NCBI RefSeq assembly: GCF_024713975.1
Contig: NC_091096.1
Coordinates: forward strand, 7,822,001 to 7,886,000
DNA: 64,000 nucleotides
Reading direction: 5' to 3'
DNA from: Paralichthys olivaceus
Lineage: Eukaryota; Chordata; Actinopteri; Pleuronectiformes; Paralichthyidae
This document shows, piece after piece, positions 38,201-50,464 of this stretch (the first letter of the stretch is position 1; each line of letters starts with the position of its first letter). A model generated the notes under the pieces. That model worked only from the letters and a program-made list of their open reading frames with translations. It had not been told where the DNA came from and ran no database searches. The position numbers and the translations under genes are program-made.

Positions 38201-40740
38201 GTCGTCAAAATTAATAGGACTGAACCGTCAGGCACAACTCTGGAGTTTCCCTTGTGTGAAAAAGACAAAAGGGACGGCTTCATGTCTCTCCTTAAATAGC
38301 CGTCACTTTTTTTCCCAGTTTCTCTCTGTCAAGTCTGGAGTGGTTCATTGAGCAGGGGACCCCATCTGGGTCACCGTGACTTTTACAAATCTGATCCTGT
38401 TGTTGAAGACGTTGTTTACCTCCTCAGAGTAAGGTGCAGCTGATGCTTCTAACTTTTAACAACCTCCAAAGGAGCGTGAAATCCTCCACATTACGTTTGC
38501 TTCACCACCTAGCTTTCTAAGTTGCACTGAGCCATCGCATGCCCTTTGACTCGTTCTCACACACATGACTGCATGTACTTGTGCATGCCTTTTTGCACTC
38601 TCATGCACCTTTTAACACACGCACATGTGTCCTGTGGACATTGAAATGCATGCATATGAGTGAGCGTGGGCATTTTGGCGAGAACACCCACACATTTTCT
38701 TCATAACTTTGTCTGACTCACAGATAAAGATGCATCCAGACAAGCCAGTATTCATGCCTTATGTCCACCAGATTTGCTTTTGAATCCTCTGATGTTCAGC
38801 AATGTGGGGCATGTCTATTTTGCAGTCTAATGAACTTTGCATACAGTATCTCCACTACAACACAGTTATTTGGCTCCCTGTGTTTCTTATAACATTTGAA
38901 TTTTCAGTGATCATAATGAAATGTAGCTGATGGAAATAAAAAAAAAATCAAAGTAAATGATGCATGCAGAATGGGGATGAGCAAACAGAAAACTGTGTCC
39001 CTTGGCAGACTATCATCACCAACAATCAGACGGAGAAACAACAGCTAATTAATATTCACTGGCAAAATGTGTCTCTCTCTGACACATTTATTGGGTTTCA
39101 TTGCTCACTGTGCACAGTGCCAAGTGAAGGAAACCGAGACGATACAGCAAAGAGAAGCACTAAGCTCACAGACAGGTTTACATTCTGACATGTACAGCTC
39201 TTACAATCTAACCAGTCAGCTCTGTGAGATTTTATATTAATTATGGAGGCAGCATTCTCACTCATTTACTTGATTACATGAGGTGTCGCACCAGTGACGT
39301 CAGCAGGACACCAGGCTGAAATCAAAAGCACACAACCTTTAAATGAACGAACCACTACACATGACAATACATCGGCGGATGCAAAAACAACCAGGAGTGG
39401 TTTGTTTTTTGTAATCCAAAGGTAAGAAGTGAAGGATGCAGGAGCTGCAGAAGCAGAAGCTTTTGATTAGACATACCAATTTAAATGCTGCCAAAAGGTG
39501 TTTGCTATGAAATGTCAGTTGTGTTTTAATAATAGTTACCTCACCCACATATATATAGAGAAAAGCATACAGCTGCTGCTGGATGAGCAGCATCATGTAG
39601 GAAAGAAAGAGAAGAAAGAAAGGAGGAATGAGTGAAAGGGAACGAGTCAGGGAGGGAGAGAAAGAGGTGGGCTATAAGATAGACCTGTGAGCTGTGAGCT
39701 GTAGGGAGTAGGTCAATGCAGTTGACTCAGTACTGAGTCACGATGGAGGCGGTGAAGATCCACCTCCTCTGTGCCCATTACAACTTCATCCTCAAGCCCG
39801 GAGCACTGGAGCTCAGATCGCCATTTCAAAAACACCTACACCCATGAGGAACAGAGCTCTCTGTGTTAAAAGAACAATCAGATACAAACTAGGACTGGTC
39901 GACTAGTGCGACTGTGCAGACAGCTCAAATCATATTCACATTCAAAGGCCACGACTTGATTTCATATATTGTGAAACAACCATTACAAACAGGGCTGAGA
40001 ATTAACCATCACCAAAATGTGTCCAGCAGTGTCTGATCAAACATTTTCTGTTATTCATGCTATTATTAAGTTATCATTAAATTCCTTTACACCTGCTTGT
40101 GGTTGGACTGTATTTATCGGTTTTAGCAGTCATGTCAAAAAAAACTGGTGAAAACAGCAAAATCCATGGTCAGATTTAACAGCAAACAGAAATGTGAGTT
40201 TGAAAAGAGATACAAACGGTGCACACACTTTCACATTGGCTGTCAGAGCTTTCAAACAACTTTGCATCTCCTCTCTTTGAGTTGTGGCCTATGTGCACAT
40301 ACTCAAGGTCTTTTTGCTTCAGTGTTGTGGCAACTGAACAACAAAATTCATTAACTTCAATCTCACAAACAGCAGATTTGACTTAGTGGAAAAAACATAA
40401 ATGAGAACTCAGAAACACTTAAGTTCAGAGTAGGACACTAATCTGGTTATAAACACAAAAAAGGGGAATAATTTAGTTTCCAAACACTCTGCAAGGCCTG
40501 TGCACACACTGGGAAAAACAAAAAAGGACAAATTCCTTTCCTTTCTCAGTGTGTGTTCTTTTAATCATACGATGTCAATTGTGTTAATTTCCTCGGTTCA
40601 TTGAACACTGCATTAAGGCAGTGCCACAGTAGCAAAAACCCCTGTGAGCTGCACCTATTGATGAAACTGGCTGTATTCCATCCTGTATCACACTACTTTG
40701 TGTGGCTGTGTGTGTGTGTCTGCGGCACATGTGTGTGTGT

Positions 40741-40919
40741 GAGTGTGAGAGAGAGAGGGAGAGAGAGCTTGCTGCTGCCAGACTCATTAGGATCCATTAA
40801 TTTGAGGTAAATGCAGTGAATGTTGTACACTGAGAGCAATCATCCTGAGGACAAACATGCATTCACATATGCTCCCACACAGCACAACCAAGGCAGCACC
40901 AGCCACCGTTGCATTACCA

Positions 40920-40945
<26 letters not shown>
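40741..40945. repeat. GA tract and CT tract facing each other
   Basis: A (GA)n purine run at about 40741-40768 is followed by a (CT)n run at 40919-40945 on the same strand. They are complementary and about 150 bases apart. Confidence 0.75.
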
Positions 40946-40951
<6 letters not shown>

Positions 40952-41494
40952 CCTCCACACATTCTTCCTCACACCCTCATCCCCTCACTCTCATCCACTG
41001 ATCTCTAATCCAGACGCTGATTTTAGATTGTGAGGCCAGTGAGGTCATGCATTGGATTTTGGCATCAGTTCTATTTCATACCCTTATTTTCTCAGCTTTA
41101 ACCTCCAAGCTTCCCACCCCCACAAGTCTAAACAGACACATATGTGTATATATATATTAAATGTACTGTTTATATAACATCCTGCCCCCTAAAGCACACA
41201 CACATCTGCCCCCTCACACACGTTTATTTCACCTTTCTCTCCCCTTCCTTCTTTCCTCACTTCCTTCCTTGCTTTAGTTAGCGTGTTCTCTCTGTTCATC
41301 ATACAAAAATATGTGCCGCAGCAGTTCAGAGCTTTGTCAAGGCTAATGTTGGTACAAAGGCTGTCTGAGGCACTGCTTTATCTCCTGTAGTCTAATCCAG
41401 CTAATTAAGGGCATCGCTGAGAGGAACTGGTGCTACTATTCTCATCCAACTCCAGGGTATAGCGTCTCCCCTATGTCTGCCAAACTGACATGTG

Positions 41495-41613
<119 letters not shown>

Positions 41614-42849
41614 TAGTTAAAGATTCCTAGACACTCATTATACAAGAATGATTTCAGATATATTCCAAATTTTAACAGCATGCACAAATGTTTGCACACA
41701 CGCAGGGAGCAAAGGCTTTATAAAATATGCTTCTTTATCAAAGTGAGTAAAATGAGGACCAACTGTTCATATAGACTAAGATGGTGCTGATATTACTGCA
41801 GATTTATGTCCCCTTAAGGAAATAAAAGTCCAGCATGCTTTCTGCCAGAGTATCTCCTCATGCAAGAGCAGAATTCATTAGTTCTCTGTCCATTTAGCCT
41901 TATAGATATCACAGGGTGTGATAATGGGGGTCTGCACAAATGGGAGCTGGAGCTGCTAAATATGAGTTATATTACAAAATGAAATAGCAGATTTTTCAAT
42001 TAGGATTTACTGTAAAGTCATTAGTAGACATTTTTGTTATTTAACACTTCTATTTGTCACTCATTTCCTCACTTTTCTCACTCCCACAGTCTGACACACT
42101 TGTCAGTCTCACAACCCTAATTGTTTATCTGGCAGGGCTCATGTGGTGGTATCGATGCCTTTGTATTCTGTAACAGCCTTTACCTGTGTGTCTGTGTGTG
42201 GTATAAAGAGTTGTTTAGGTGTATGGAAAGATCTTGAGGGCTTTTGATGAAATCTGAGGGAAGCTGGTTTTCTTGTTCCAACCAGAAGGACATGAATTAA
42301 TCAGAGCCCCTCTCTGAAGAACTTCCTGAGTTTGAGGCTCGTTAGTACCGAGAGCTTCCAGAAAGACACAAATACAATTTAGCTTTAGTGTTGTCAGCAG
42401 CCTCATGTGAATTTTTTAAAGTCCCTGTGCATTTTTCTGTCAAGGCATGCTGCCTGCAAACATCATACTCTGCACACATGCCCCTATGCACCCACTCAAA
42501 AATACAAAAAGTCATAAATATACCATACATTAAAAAAAACTTGCAGATATGTGTCAGTGCATGCAATTGCTCCTATGTTTCCTCTTTTCCTCCTCTTGAC
42601 AAACACAATCATACATGCACAAAGACTCACCGCTTCTTCCAGATCTCTCTGTGTACGTCTTAGCGCCCATGGCAATTCCTTTCTCTCTATTCTACTCACT
42701 TTATCCATCCTTTTGTTTCCTATTTCCCAAACCTTCCTCTCTGTGTTTGGTTAATCCAAAGTTCAACTGGGGTAGAAATTTCTCTTAAAGTAGAAAACAC
42801 TATGAATGATTCAAGAATGTTTAATGTAGACAGAACGGGGGAGTCGGTG

Positions 42850-43716
42850 TCAAACTGTGGTGGTCGTTGATTTGCGCAGGATTGTTTTCTGGGGCTTGAG
42901 GGAAGGCGGGTGAGGAGGCACAAAAGGTGGAGGAGTGTTCGCTGTCGGTGGGAAACTGTGGCTGACCGGGAGGCCGCCGTTTTCCAACATGAGATCATGA
43001 GGAAGAGCATGAGGTGGAGGAGGGGAGGAGGAAGAGCAGCAGTGCACTGGGCTAAGCCTCAAGTCGCTCAGCTCGGTCTGTAAGTGTAGTTCTGTGTCGT
43101 CTACATCGTATTGGAGGTCGCAGTCTGGGCAGTAGCCGTGGTACTGGACCTTCTCGCTGAAACGGACACGCTCCCTCTCACGAGGCTCCCTACCGGGGGC
43201 CTTTGGGCATTTGTTCTTTTCATGACGGAGAAGGGGCATGGGCCTGGGCAATGTAGGAACAAGCCCGGACTCAGGGATCCCGTAGTCATTCGAAAGGAAA
43301 CACGGCGTGGAGGAGAATAAATCCCTGGTTTTCAACGGGAAAACCCCGCCATTCCTCAACAGAGACCCGTTAGCCTTGGATATATTCCCTGATAACACTA
43401 AAGTCGGATGAGGCAGATTCTTCATGTTGTGATCCTCGGCTCTTAGCGGCGTATGTCTTGGTGGTGGTAAGGGCGGGTGGGCTTTCTTCAGCACAGTCAG
43501 TACTGCAGGAGCGTTGACAGGGACCGGGATGATGGGCCCAGGGGTTTTAAAGATGCAGTCCTCTGGGAAGAGCTTCATCCTCTCTAGGCTGGAAGCGGTG
43601 GTAGTGGTGGTGGTGGAGCTTGAGCTGGAGTTGAGGGTGTCTGTCTTGGAGCTGTCTGTTAGTCCATCCTCCTCCAGTTGCAGGTCACAAGTCAGGGTGT
43701 CGATGTCATGAACGAC
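42850..43716 (-). CDS. prr16: prr16 coding exon 2
   Basis: It encodes residues 46-333 and the stop codon. It holds the serine/threonine stretch, proline-rich regions, the VRFSEKVQYHGYCPDCD block and the conserved C terminus. Confidence 0.93.
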   Translation of the reverse strand, partial: VVHDIDTLTCDLQLEEDGLTDSSKTDTLNSSSSSTTTTTTASSLERMKLFPEDCIFKTPGPIIPVPVNAPAVLTVLKKAHPPLPPPRHTPLRAEDHNMKNLPHPTLVLSGNISKANGSLLRNGGVFPLKTRDLFSSTPCFLSNDYGIPESGLVPTLPRPMPLLRHEKNKCPKAPGREPRERERVRFSEKVQYHGYCPDCDLQYDVDDTELHLQTELSDLRLSPVHCCSSSSPPPPHALPHDLMLENGGLPVSHSFPPTANTPPPFVPPHPPSLKPQKTILRKSTTTTV

Positions 43717-46700
43717 CTGGTGACAAGAAAACATGTCACTGTGACAGCTGAGGTCAGGGATCATAAACAATGAAGCCTGAGAGGAGGAAATTAAAAATCA
43801 CAGATAAAGTAACTGATGACACTGTTAACAGGGGAAATAATGATGATCCAAATAGAAGATTGTCGGGCTCAAAAGGAAGATTTGAGAAGAACATTTGTTC
43901 TTGTCAGGATTTAGTGTCTTAATCTCCTCACATTCTTAATAATGAATTAAAAATAACATTATATAAAAATAGATTCATGAGATGAAAAATTAATTAAGAT
44001 TTCATTGTGACAAAGACGCCCGGCAGAAATGAAATATCACTTCAATTTATGGGACTGGCCATGAGCCTGCCAGACTCTGAGTTACATGATACATGACAAC
44101 AATCCCATGCACCAACACAACTGAGAGAGTATACCAACAACATCCTATGAACCCAGACACGAACAATAGCATTTAGAAAATAGAAGCAGTGTTAGGGATG
44201 AATGGATAAACATTGCAGAGGACAAACTCAGGGATAAAACAAGATGAAACAGGTACAGAGAGGAAAAATCAACCGACAAAGATTAACACAATAAAACAAG
44301 CACACCTCAGGCAGCCAGAGTGAATAAATCCCACATTGAAACAAATGCTATGAGAAGGAAGATCCATTCCCACTAACAATGATATTATATTTCTGAGCTG
44401 AACAGCACAGTTAACAATTCATCATGGCCTGAATTAAATCCAAGCAAGCGACTTTGGTGTGACAGAAAAACAAAGACAAATACAGATATTTTACAAAAAG
44501 CAAAATCGCATCTGAAATCCACTCTGTCAGGTACACAATTTCAAACAGCAACTACTTTATCAGTTACAGTTGGGAGACATTTTTCACAGTGTGTCAGGAT
44601 GGAAAAGGAGACAGAAGAGATGCAGGGTACCATAGACCACTGAATATTTTTTGAAAAGAAATGTGTAAAATTCCAATCAAATATTTGAATGTTACAAAAG
44701 GAGACAATAAACTGTAATAATGAGGGATGGTAGAACTCTTTGCTCATGCAGTGAAGCAGAAATTAATATTAAAGGATTTTGTTTTCCTCAGGACCCCTCG
44801 CAGACGGTGGATATTTGGATCTGAAGATAATTCCTTTAATTCCAAGAGGAAATGTGTTTTCACCGCCTGCACAGAGAAATATTAAAAAACTGCCGCAGCA
44901 GAAATTTGGTTTGCTGGCACTCAATACTGGAACCGATTGTAGGGATGCAACAGCACAACTTTAGATAACACATAAAACACAATTTACAGACATTGCAAAC
45001 ATTATAACTCCACAAAATATGCTGAACATGTCGGAGTGATGCTCGACTGACATTGATTAAACATCCATCAATCTAAATGCAGCAGCAAAAGGCAAATAAA
45101 GGCCTGACTACACAACTAAAAAGTAAAACTACAATGGCAGTACATACCGGTATGCCACAGTCCAACAGTCCCCTTATGAAACTACATTTAAATCAACCAG
45201 ATCCAGATTTATATTCTGCACCAAATTACACACACTCATAAAAACTGTCCCCTAAATATGCCTGAATTTTTTCATCAAGATCCATATGTCAGTCCAAATG
45301 TTGCCAATTGTCTCACAATGTACAAGAAAGTGAAAAAAAAATGGATCCACCACCAAAATTGAATGGGCCCATGTTACATGCTTCCACCAAGTTTCATGAT
45401 AATCCCTCCAGTAGTTTTTGTGTAATTTAGCTTACAACCAAACCAATCAACAAACAAATGGACAGGGGTGAAAACATAGCCTCCATGGCATAGGAACAAT
45501 TGGTGCCAGAGGACACTAAGTGAAACAGCTCTGGTTGTTATCTTATTAAATTCTGTCCTCTTAAAGCAAACACTTGCTCTGTGAACAAAGTTACTCTCCC
45601 ATGCATTTATTTCTGCACCGCTGAGACGATATCTAGAGGCTGGGAGGACTGAAATTGCATGCTCACATAAACATTGCCCAAGGAATCATTAGCATGTGGT
45701 ATTACATTAAAAAAAGGCAGTTTAACAAACAAAACTACACATGATGCTAAACCCTGCTGGGACATAAAAACTGATTCAACAGTATAATGTCCACTATGTT
45801 CAGCCATTTCCAGAGGTCTGTCCAAAAATATTCCCACTGAAGACGAGTGTTTACTGGTTCCCCTCCCTTGATGGAGTTATTATTGCATCAATGCCCAGAA
45901 CTGAAGTGTGGTGTTGGACATTTTATTACTAGCTGTCTGATTATTGACCATCCAGCAGTCGGTGAATATCTGAACAGAATCTGGAAATCAAATGAGTTGA
46001 GATCGTGGTATCATGCAGCTGAAATGCAAAGAATACTCACCAGAACTGAAGTTAATGCATTCTCCTTTACAGCGTTCATGAAGTAATTAAGACAAAGACA
46101 ATGTGCTTATGTTCATTTTCTGGATTAGTTATCTTAGAGTGCCCAGTGCATTAGCCCTCTGTGAAACACTGTTATCATCCAGGGGTTTGAAATGTTCAAA
46201 CAGTTGCTTGAGAAGAGGCTGCAAGAGAGAAATGAAGAGCGAGTGATGAGGAGGGAAACAGAACGAGGAAGAGTGGCTGAGAGGGAGAGATAAATAGGAA
46301 GAAAGCTGGGCCAGCGAAGGCAATGGAGCTAAGTTCTCCATGCAGTCTCTAAATGGATAATTTGTTGGGACACATACAAGAGGTAATACCAGTATCCTGG
46401 TGTGCAGGCCCTGCTGTAGGCCAGGCAGCTTCAGCGGCTGAGCCAAGCATCTGGGCAGGGTCCCTCCTTGGAGCCAGGCTCAGCTGCAGCCCTGATGGTG
46501 GGTTATAACAAATAACTGCATTTCAAATGGATTATAACCCAAATACTGGATTTGATAGTAACACCCCCCCCCAAGGTATGTCTTTGGCATATGTGTGTGT
46601 ATGTGGTGTCAGAATAACTGATCCTCTGCACAGTTTCCTGCGAGCAGAAAAGAAAAAGAAAGAGGGCACATCATAATAAAAGATCACAATAGATTACAAT

Positions 46701-48090
46701 GCCTTCTTGTTCTCATTCATTCCTGGCGCCTGCTGTGAGACACTGTGAACTGCTGGAAGAAAAAACCCCACAAAGAAGTCTAATTCAGCTCAACTTGCAG
46801 AAGCAGAGCGAGAGGAAGGGGAGGTGAGAGGCAGAAGGAGACAGATGCTGTGTCGACTAACCCATCCATAATGTAGGAACACGAGGCTGTGCGCAATAGG
46901 GTTTTATTAGAATGACAGGCTGTCATGTTAGGGTGAGATGTTCGGCACAGCAGGTCGAACATGCCTGGTGTGTGGCAGGTGGAGGGATATAAACATGAAA
47001 ACAGGTAAGACTGCAGCGATTACAACGGAAGTGGCAGGAAAGGACTTGTGATTGGCGTTAGTGGAAACGCTTACAGAGGCAAACACTGCAACATGTCAAT
47101 GAAATGAAAGAAAATACGTCTCTGCAGGGAGGATCTGCAAGGTAGTTTTGCTTTGTGAATGTAAAATACACCCATATAATGCCTGAATCTGTCAGAGACC
47201 CCCCAGACTGCCATTCAGCACCCCTGTCTCTGAATCACCGAGAATCGGATATAGCCAAACAGACAGCTGAGAGTTCTGATCCTAAACAGGGACTCTGTAG
47301 AGAGGGAGAGGAAGGAGAACAAACAAGAGATAAAGACAGGATGAAGATGAGTGGTTGTGATAAATACAGACATGTGGTGAAAGATAAAAAACGACAAAGA
47401 AAGCTGCAGATAAAGCAACGCCAGGAGATATCGAGACGAGGAAGAAGCTGAAAAGGAAAAGACAACTGCTTTGTTATTATTATGTTTCTTATTATGTTTT
47501 CTTTGGCAGGAGATAATTCCCAGCAAACAACAGTCAGCATTAAGATGATGAAATGCAATGCAAAAAGTGCCTTCCTGGTTGAAACAACTTGTCCATTAAA
47601 TATTAACTGTGATTAAATTTTTCTCACTTTCATGAAAAGCCTGAGTGAGTCAGGGCAAAGACGCCTGTCCTGTCATTTCACACCCAGCATCCTCCTGTGC
47701 CACGTCTTTTATATTGGAGATAATGACCACATTCAATAGTTGGTAGTCTGTGTGCGTGTGTGTGTGTGTGTGTTGTCATAGCCGCCTCCAGGCCCCAGTG
47801 AGTTGGACATCACCCTCGCCATCTCCTCCAACACAACAATGCCTAGAAAGAGCATCCTCACAACAAGCCTGCAGAGATGCTGGAACACAACACAACACAT
47901 GGTGCCTGGTTTATGGAGCTTATGGCCTCTTATGGTGTGTCCCCCTCTCATTTACCTCTTTCAGCTCTTTGGCTACATCCTTGAGGTCTCCCAGGATGGT
48001 CTCCAAATTCTCCACGATTGTCTTGATTTCCTTTTTCACTTTCACTTTGGAGACTACTCCTTCAGCCTCCGCATTAGGTGTCCCTGACAT
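42850..48090 (-). CDS. prr16: proline-rich protein 16 (Largen), two coding exons
   Basis: Exons 47956-48090 (45 codons) and 42850-43716 (288 codons plus stop) join in phase 0 to 333 residues; human PRR16 has 304. In mammals Largen raises cell size by favouring translation of mitochondrial proteins; no enzyme activity is known. Exon 1 ends in LGDLKDVAKELKE and exon 2 starts VVHDIDTLTCDLQ, as across the human junction. Other conserved blocks are TDSSKTDTLNSSSS, a proline-rich part (PPLPPPRHTPL), RVRFSEKVQYHGYCPDCD at 228-245 with its two Cys, LENGG, and the terminus KPQKTILRKSTTTTV. The donor is GAAAGAG|GTAAATG at 47956/47955; the acceptor is TTGTCACCAG at 43717. A frame extension upstream of exon 2 is intron. 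The intron is only 4.2 kb, far shorter than in human. Recognition is by memory of the human protein. Confidence 0.92.
43717..47955 (-). other. prr16: prr16 intron
   Basis: About 4.2 kb of intron containing an RTE-like repeat copy at 45140-45490. Short ORFs here lack domain features. Confidence 0.85.
45140..45490 (+). repeat. RTE-like retroposon tail
   Basis: Blocks 'ccccttatgaaactacattt', 'atccagatttatattctgca', 'aagtttcatgataatccctc', 'cagtagtttttgtgtaattt' and 'gacaggggtgaaaacatagc' occur in order. The same series appears at 59017-59346 in the same orientation. Confidence 0.65.
47956..48090 (-). CDS. prr16: prr16 coding exon 1
   Basis: It encodes residues 1-45. The start ATG is at 48090-48088 and the exon ends LKDVAKELKE at a consensus donor. 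The segment is too short to stand out as an ORF but matches the start of human PRR16 closely (IVE-LE--LGDLKDVAKELKE). Confidence 0.9.
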
Positions 48091-48470
48091 TCTTCGCTTT
48101 GTCTAATTCTGCAAGGATCTGAGGTCAAATCCTTCGCTCGCCACGCTGCCACTTTGCCGACGCATTTCTCGTGTTCTCATCCAGTCCTCCGCTCCCGCTT
48201 ACTTTTCTGCTCCTACATCACTGCCAGAACGGAGCCAAGTGGCGTCGGCCAGCGTTGTGTATCCGCCACCAGGCATGCGCAATGGAGCGTGCAGCACAGA
48301 AAAAGAACCGTGATGATCAGATATTGGACCATAGTGTCTGCGAGAAACTACATCCACAGGTTTTTGCGCAACCTTTACGCGTCCGTGTCCAACATCTGCG
48401 CAAAAATGACGCGCCACGGGTGCTCCTCGCGTGCGAAGAGCGCTAAATTCAACATTCTAGGATAGAATGT
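48091..48470 (-). promoter_or_regulatory. prr16: CpG-rich 5' region of prr16
   Basis: CpG dinucleotides are frequent immediately upstream of the prr16 ATG, which fits its 5' UTR and promoter. The transcription start is not visible. Confidence 0.5.
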
Positions 48471-48825
48471 CCAACAGGAAAAAGGAAAAGAAAGGTGTTA
48501 TAAAGAGAGGAGGATGACAGAGCGAGAGAGACAGAGAGAGTACAGGCTGTGATCCAGGAGCGTTACTGCGTCTGTCGTTACTGTGATGGTCCATAATCCT
48601 CAGGCATCATCGACACACAACTGTAACACACTCCCCGTGGGGTTTCCTTCGATAACATGCGGTGTGTGGCGATGATGCACCCCGGCGAGGTGATGATGAT
48701 GAAGATGATGATGATGATGTCAGGTACCGACACCCCAGAGCTGCTCCAATCTGCTCCGAAAAACCACCCGGTCACTGTCATCCTGTCTCCATCTCAGCCT
48801 CCGTCCGTGGAGAGTCTGAGCCAAG

Positions 48826-48898
48826 CAGAGAGAGAGGGAGAGAGAGAGAGAGGAGAGAGAGGAGAGAGAGAGGAGAGAGAGAGGAGAGAGAGAGAGAG
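48826..48898 (+). repeat. GA/GGA purine tract
   Basis: About 73 bases of AG repeats with extra G, almost pure purine. GAGA-type tracts can bind GAGA-like factors or form triplexes; it lies between two divergent promoters. Confidence 0.85.
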
Positions 48899-49474
48899 CC
48901 CTGTCCCATTTCATAACAAGAAGCCATGCAGAGGTTGAGGAGGTCTCACATTTATAATCATGTTAAACCCAGATGTGTTGTGTTGTGTGCATGGACGGAT
49001 GATAAGAAATATGTCCCTGGGGTACAGACTGGAGAAAGCCCCCCACCCCCACCTTCACTCTCCTTCATGACACCCAGACTGAAAGACACAGATTGAGAAA
49101 TAGTGTGTTGTGTCTCTACATAGTTTGCATCTATGTTTTGTATTATTTTTTTCCATTCAATGTTATATTAAATATCTATATAGATTTAAGCATTTATTTT
49201 TTAAGAACAACAACCCCCCAGACCGGTGCTGGGTGTGGGGCCGTACTGGGACTACTTGGCATAGTCATCAGAAAATCCACCAGATCCATCTGGATGGATA
49301 TTTCTTCGTTGTCATTTGTTTCTCTGCACAGTTGCTTTGCATCTCTTAGTAGATGTTTTGCATCTCTGTGTTATTTTTTTTCTCTCCTTCTTTTTCCTCT
49401 CCAGGATCAGCTGCTGGTTCTATCAGTCCTATAGGGTTTTAATCTTTTTTCAATTTCAACATATCTAAGTTCTA

Positions 49475-49815
49475 TTAAAGATTCAGTGTGTAAGATTTAG
49501 GTGAAATTGAATATAAAATAATCCTGGTGATGTTTTCACTGGTGTGTTTCATCTAAATTGTATAAATTGTTGTTTTCTTTGCCATAGAATGGGCTCTTTA
49601 TATTTACAAACTTTATATTTGCATGGACGGGGGTCCTCTCTGTGGAGGCCACCATGTTTTTTACTGTCGTCCTGGAACAAAGTTTTCATGACAACTGAAG
49701 TTCACCACAGGTTCTCTCTCATGTTTGGAAGGGGAGGGTGAGGTGAGGGGTATTCAGCTGCAACATGCAACTTCATCTCTGGATGTCACTAAATTCTACA
49801 CTCTTAACCTTTAAA
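49475..49815 (-). mobile_element. inverted copy of the 33.3-kb MITE-like element
   Basis: Left end TTAAAGATTCAGTGTG and right end CTCTTAACCTTTAA are imperfect versions of the inverted repeats at 33299-33682. The inner text 'ggaggccaccatgttttttac' region is the reverse complement of the corresponding part of that copy. It is more diverged and slightly shorter (341 versus 384 bp). Confidence 0.7.
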
Positions 49816-49915
49816 GGAGTCATATTAAATATATAATATATGCTATAAAACACTATATTATAACACAATGTGTTGATGGGGAACACTCATACAATGGACA
49901 AAGTAGTAGAAGTAA

Positions 49916-50240
49916 GGCTGCAGCTAATGACTGATTAATCGATTTGTCGTTTAGTCGTTGAAGTGATGGGAAGTATTTTGAAAATGTCCATCACAGTTTC
50001 TCATGGTCCAAGGTGACGTCTGTTTTTCTTTTTCTAAAAACAGTCCAGCTAAAAAAGATGTTCAATTTAAAGAGATGAAACAGAAAAAGCAGAAAATCTT
50101 AATATCTGAGAGGCTGAAAACAACATTTAAATTGTTGCACTATTAAAATAAACACTAAAGTAAAACGGCTGAAGGACCATGTACATAATGTCCGATTGTT
50201 TATTCAGTCGTTCGACTAATCGACCAACTGTTGCTGCAGA
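49916..50240 (+). repeat. copy of the AGGGCTGCAAC family
   Basis: It opens 'aggctgcagctaatgactga' and carries 'ttaatcgatttgtcgtttag', 'aaaatgtccatcacagtttc' and 'ccaaggtgacgtctg', and ends 'gttcgactaatcgaccaact'. It is the longest and best preserved member in the window, directly upstream of hsd17b4. Confidence 0.65.
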
Positions 50241-50289
50241 GATTCAAACATACTCCACCTGGACCTCGTGTGTAAAAATCAACGGTGGC

Positions 50290-50464
50290 AGAGAAAGGGT
50301 TAAAAAAAAACACCTTGGTGTCTGATTGGTCAGGGCTGAGAACACGCCCCTCTGCATTGCGGAAGTGGAAGTTGTGGAAGTCGTCTCAGCTCCAGCTGTC
50401 AGCGGACCGAGTCTGTCCTGTGTCCCCTGGTCCTTCTCACAGACAATAACAGCACCTCACGGGG
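50290..50464 (+). promoter_or_regulatory. hsd17b4: hsd17b4 promoter and 5' UTR
   Basis: GC-richer sequence directly upstream of the ATG includes an inverted CCAAT box (ATTGG at 50325-50329). No TATA box is visible. The exact transcription start is unknown. Confidence 0.5.

Larger units (their letters stand above)
48471..50289. other. intergenic stretch between prr16 and hsd17b4 promoters
   Basis: This interval separates the two divergent genes. It holds a GAT-rich run at 48690-48720, a GA/GGA tract at 48826-48898 and two mobile-element copies (49475-49815 and 49916-50240). No gene is recognised. Confidence 0.6.

Noticed and set aside
43717..43770. ORF extension upstream of prr16 exon 2 with its own ATG (MFMIPDLS...).
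   Set aside because: The acceptor at 43717 and the match to the human exon junction show this part is intron.
46129..46446. A 105-codon minus-strand ORF in the prr16 intron.
   Set aside because: Low-complexity Ser/Leu sequence with no recognised domain; no splice context.
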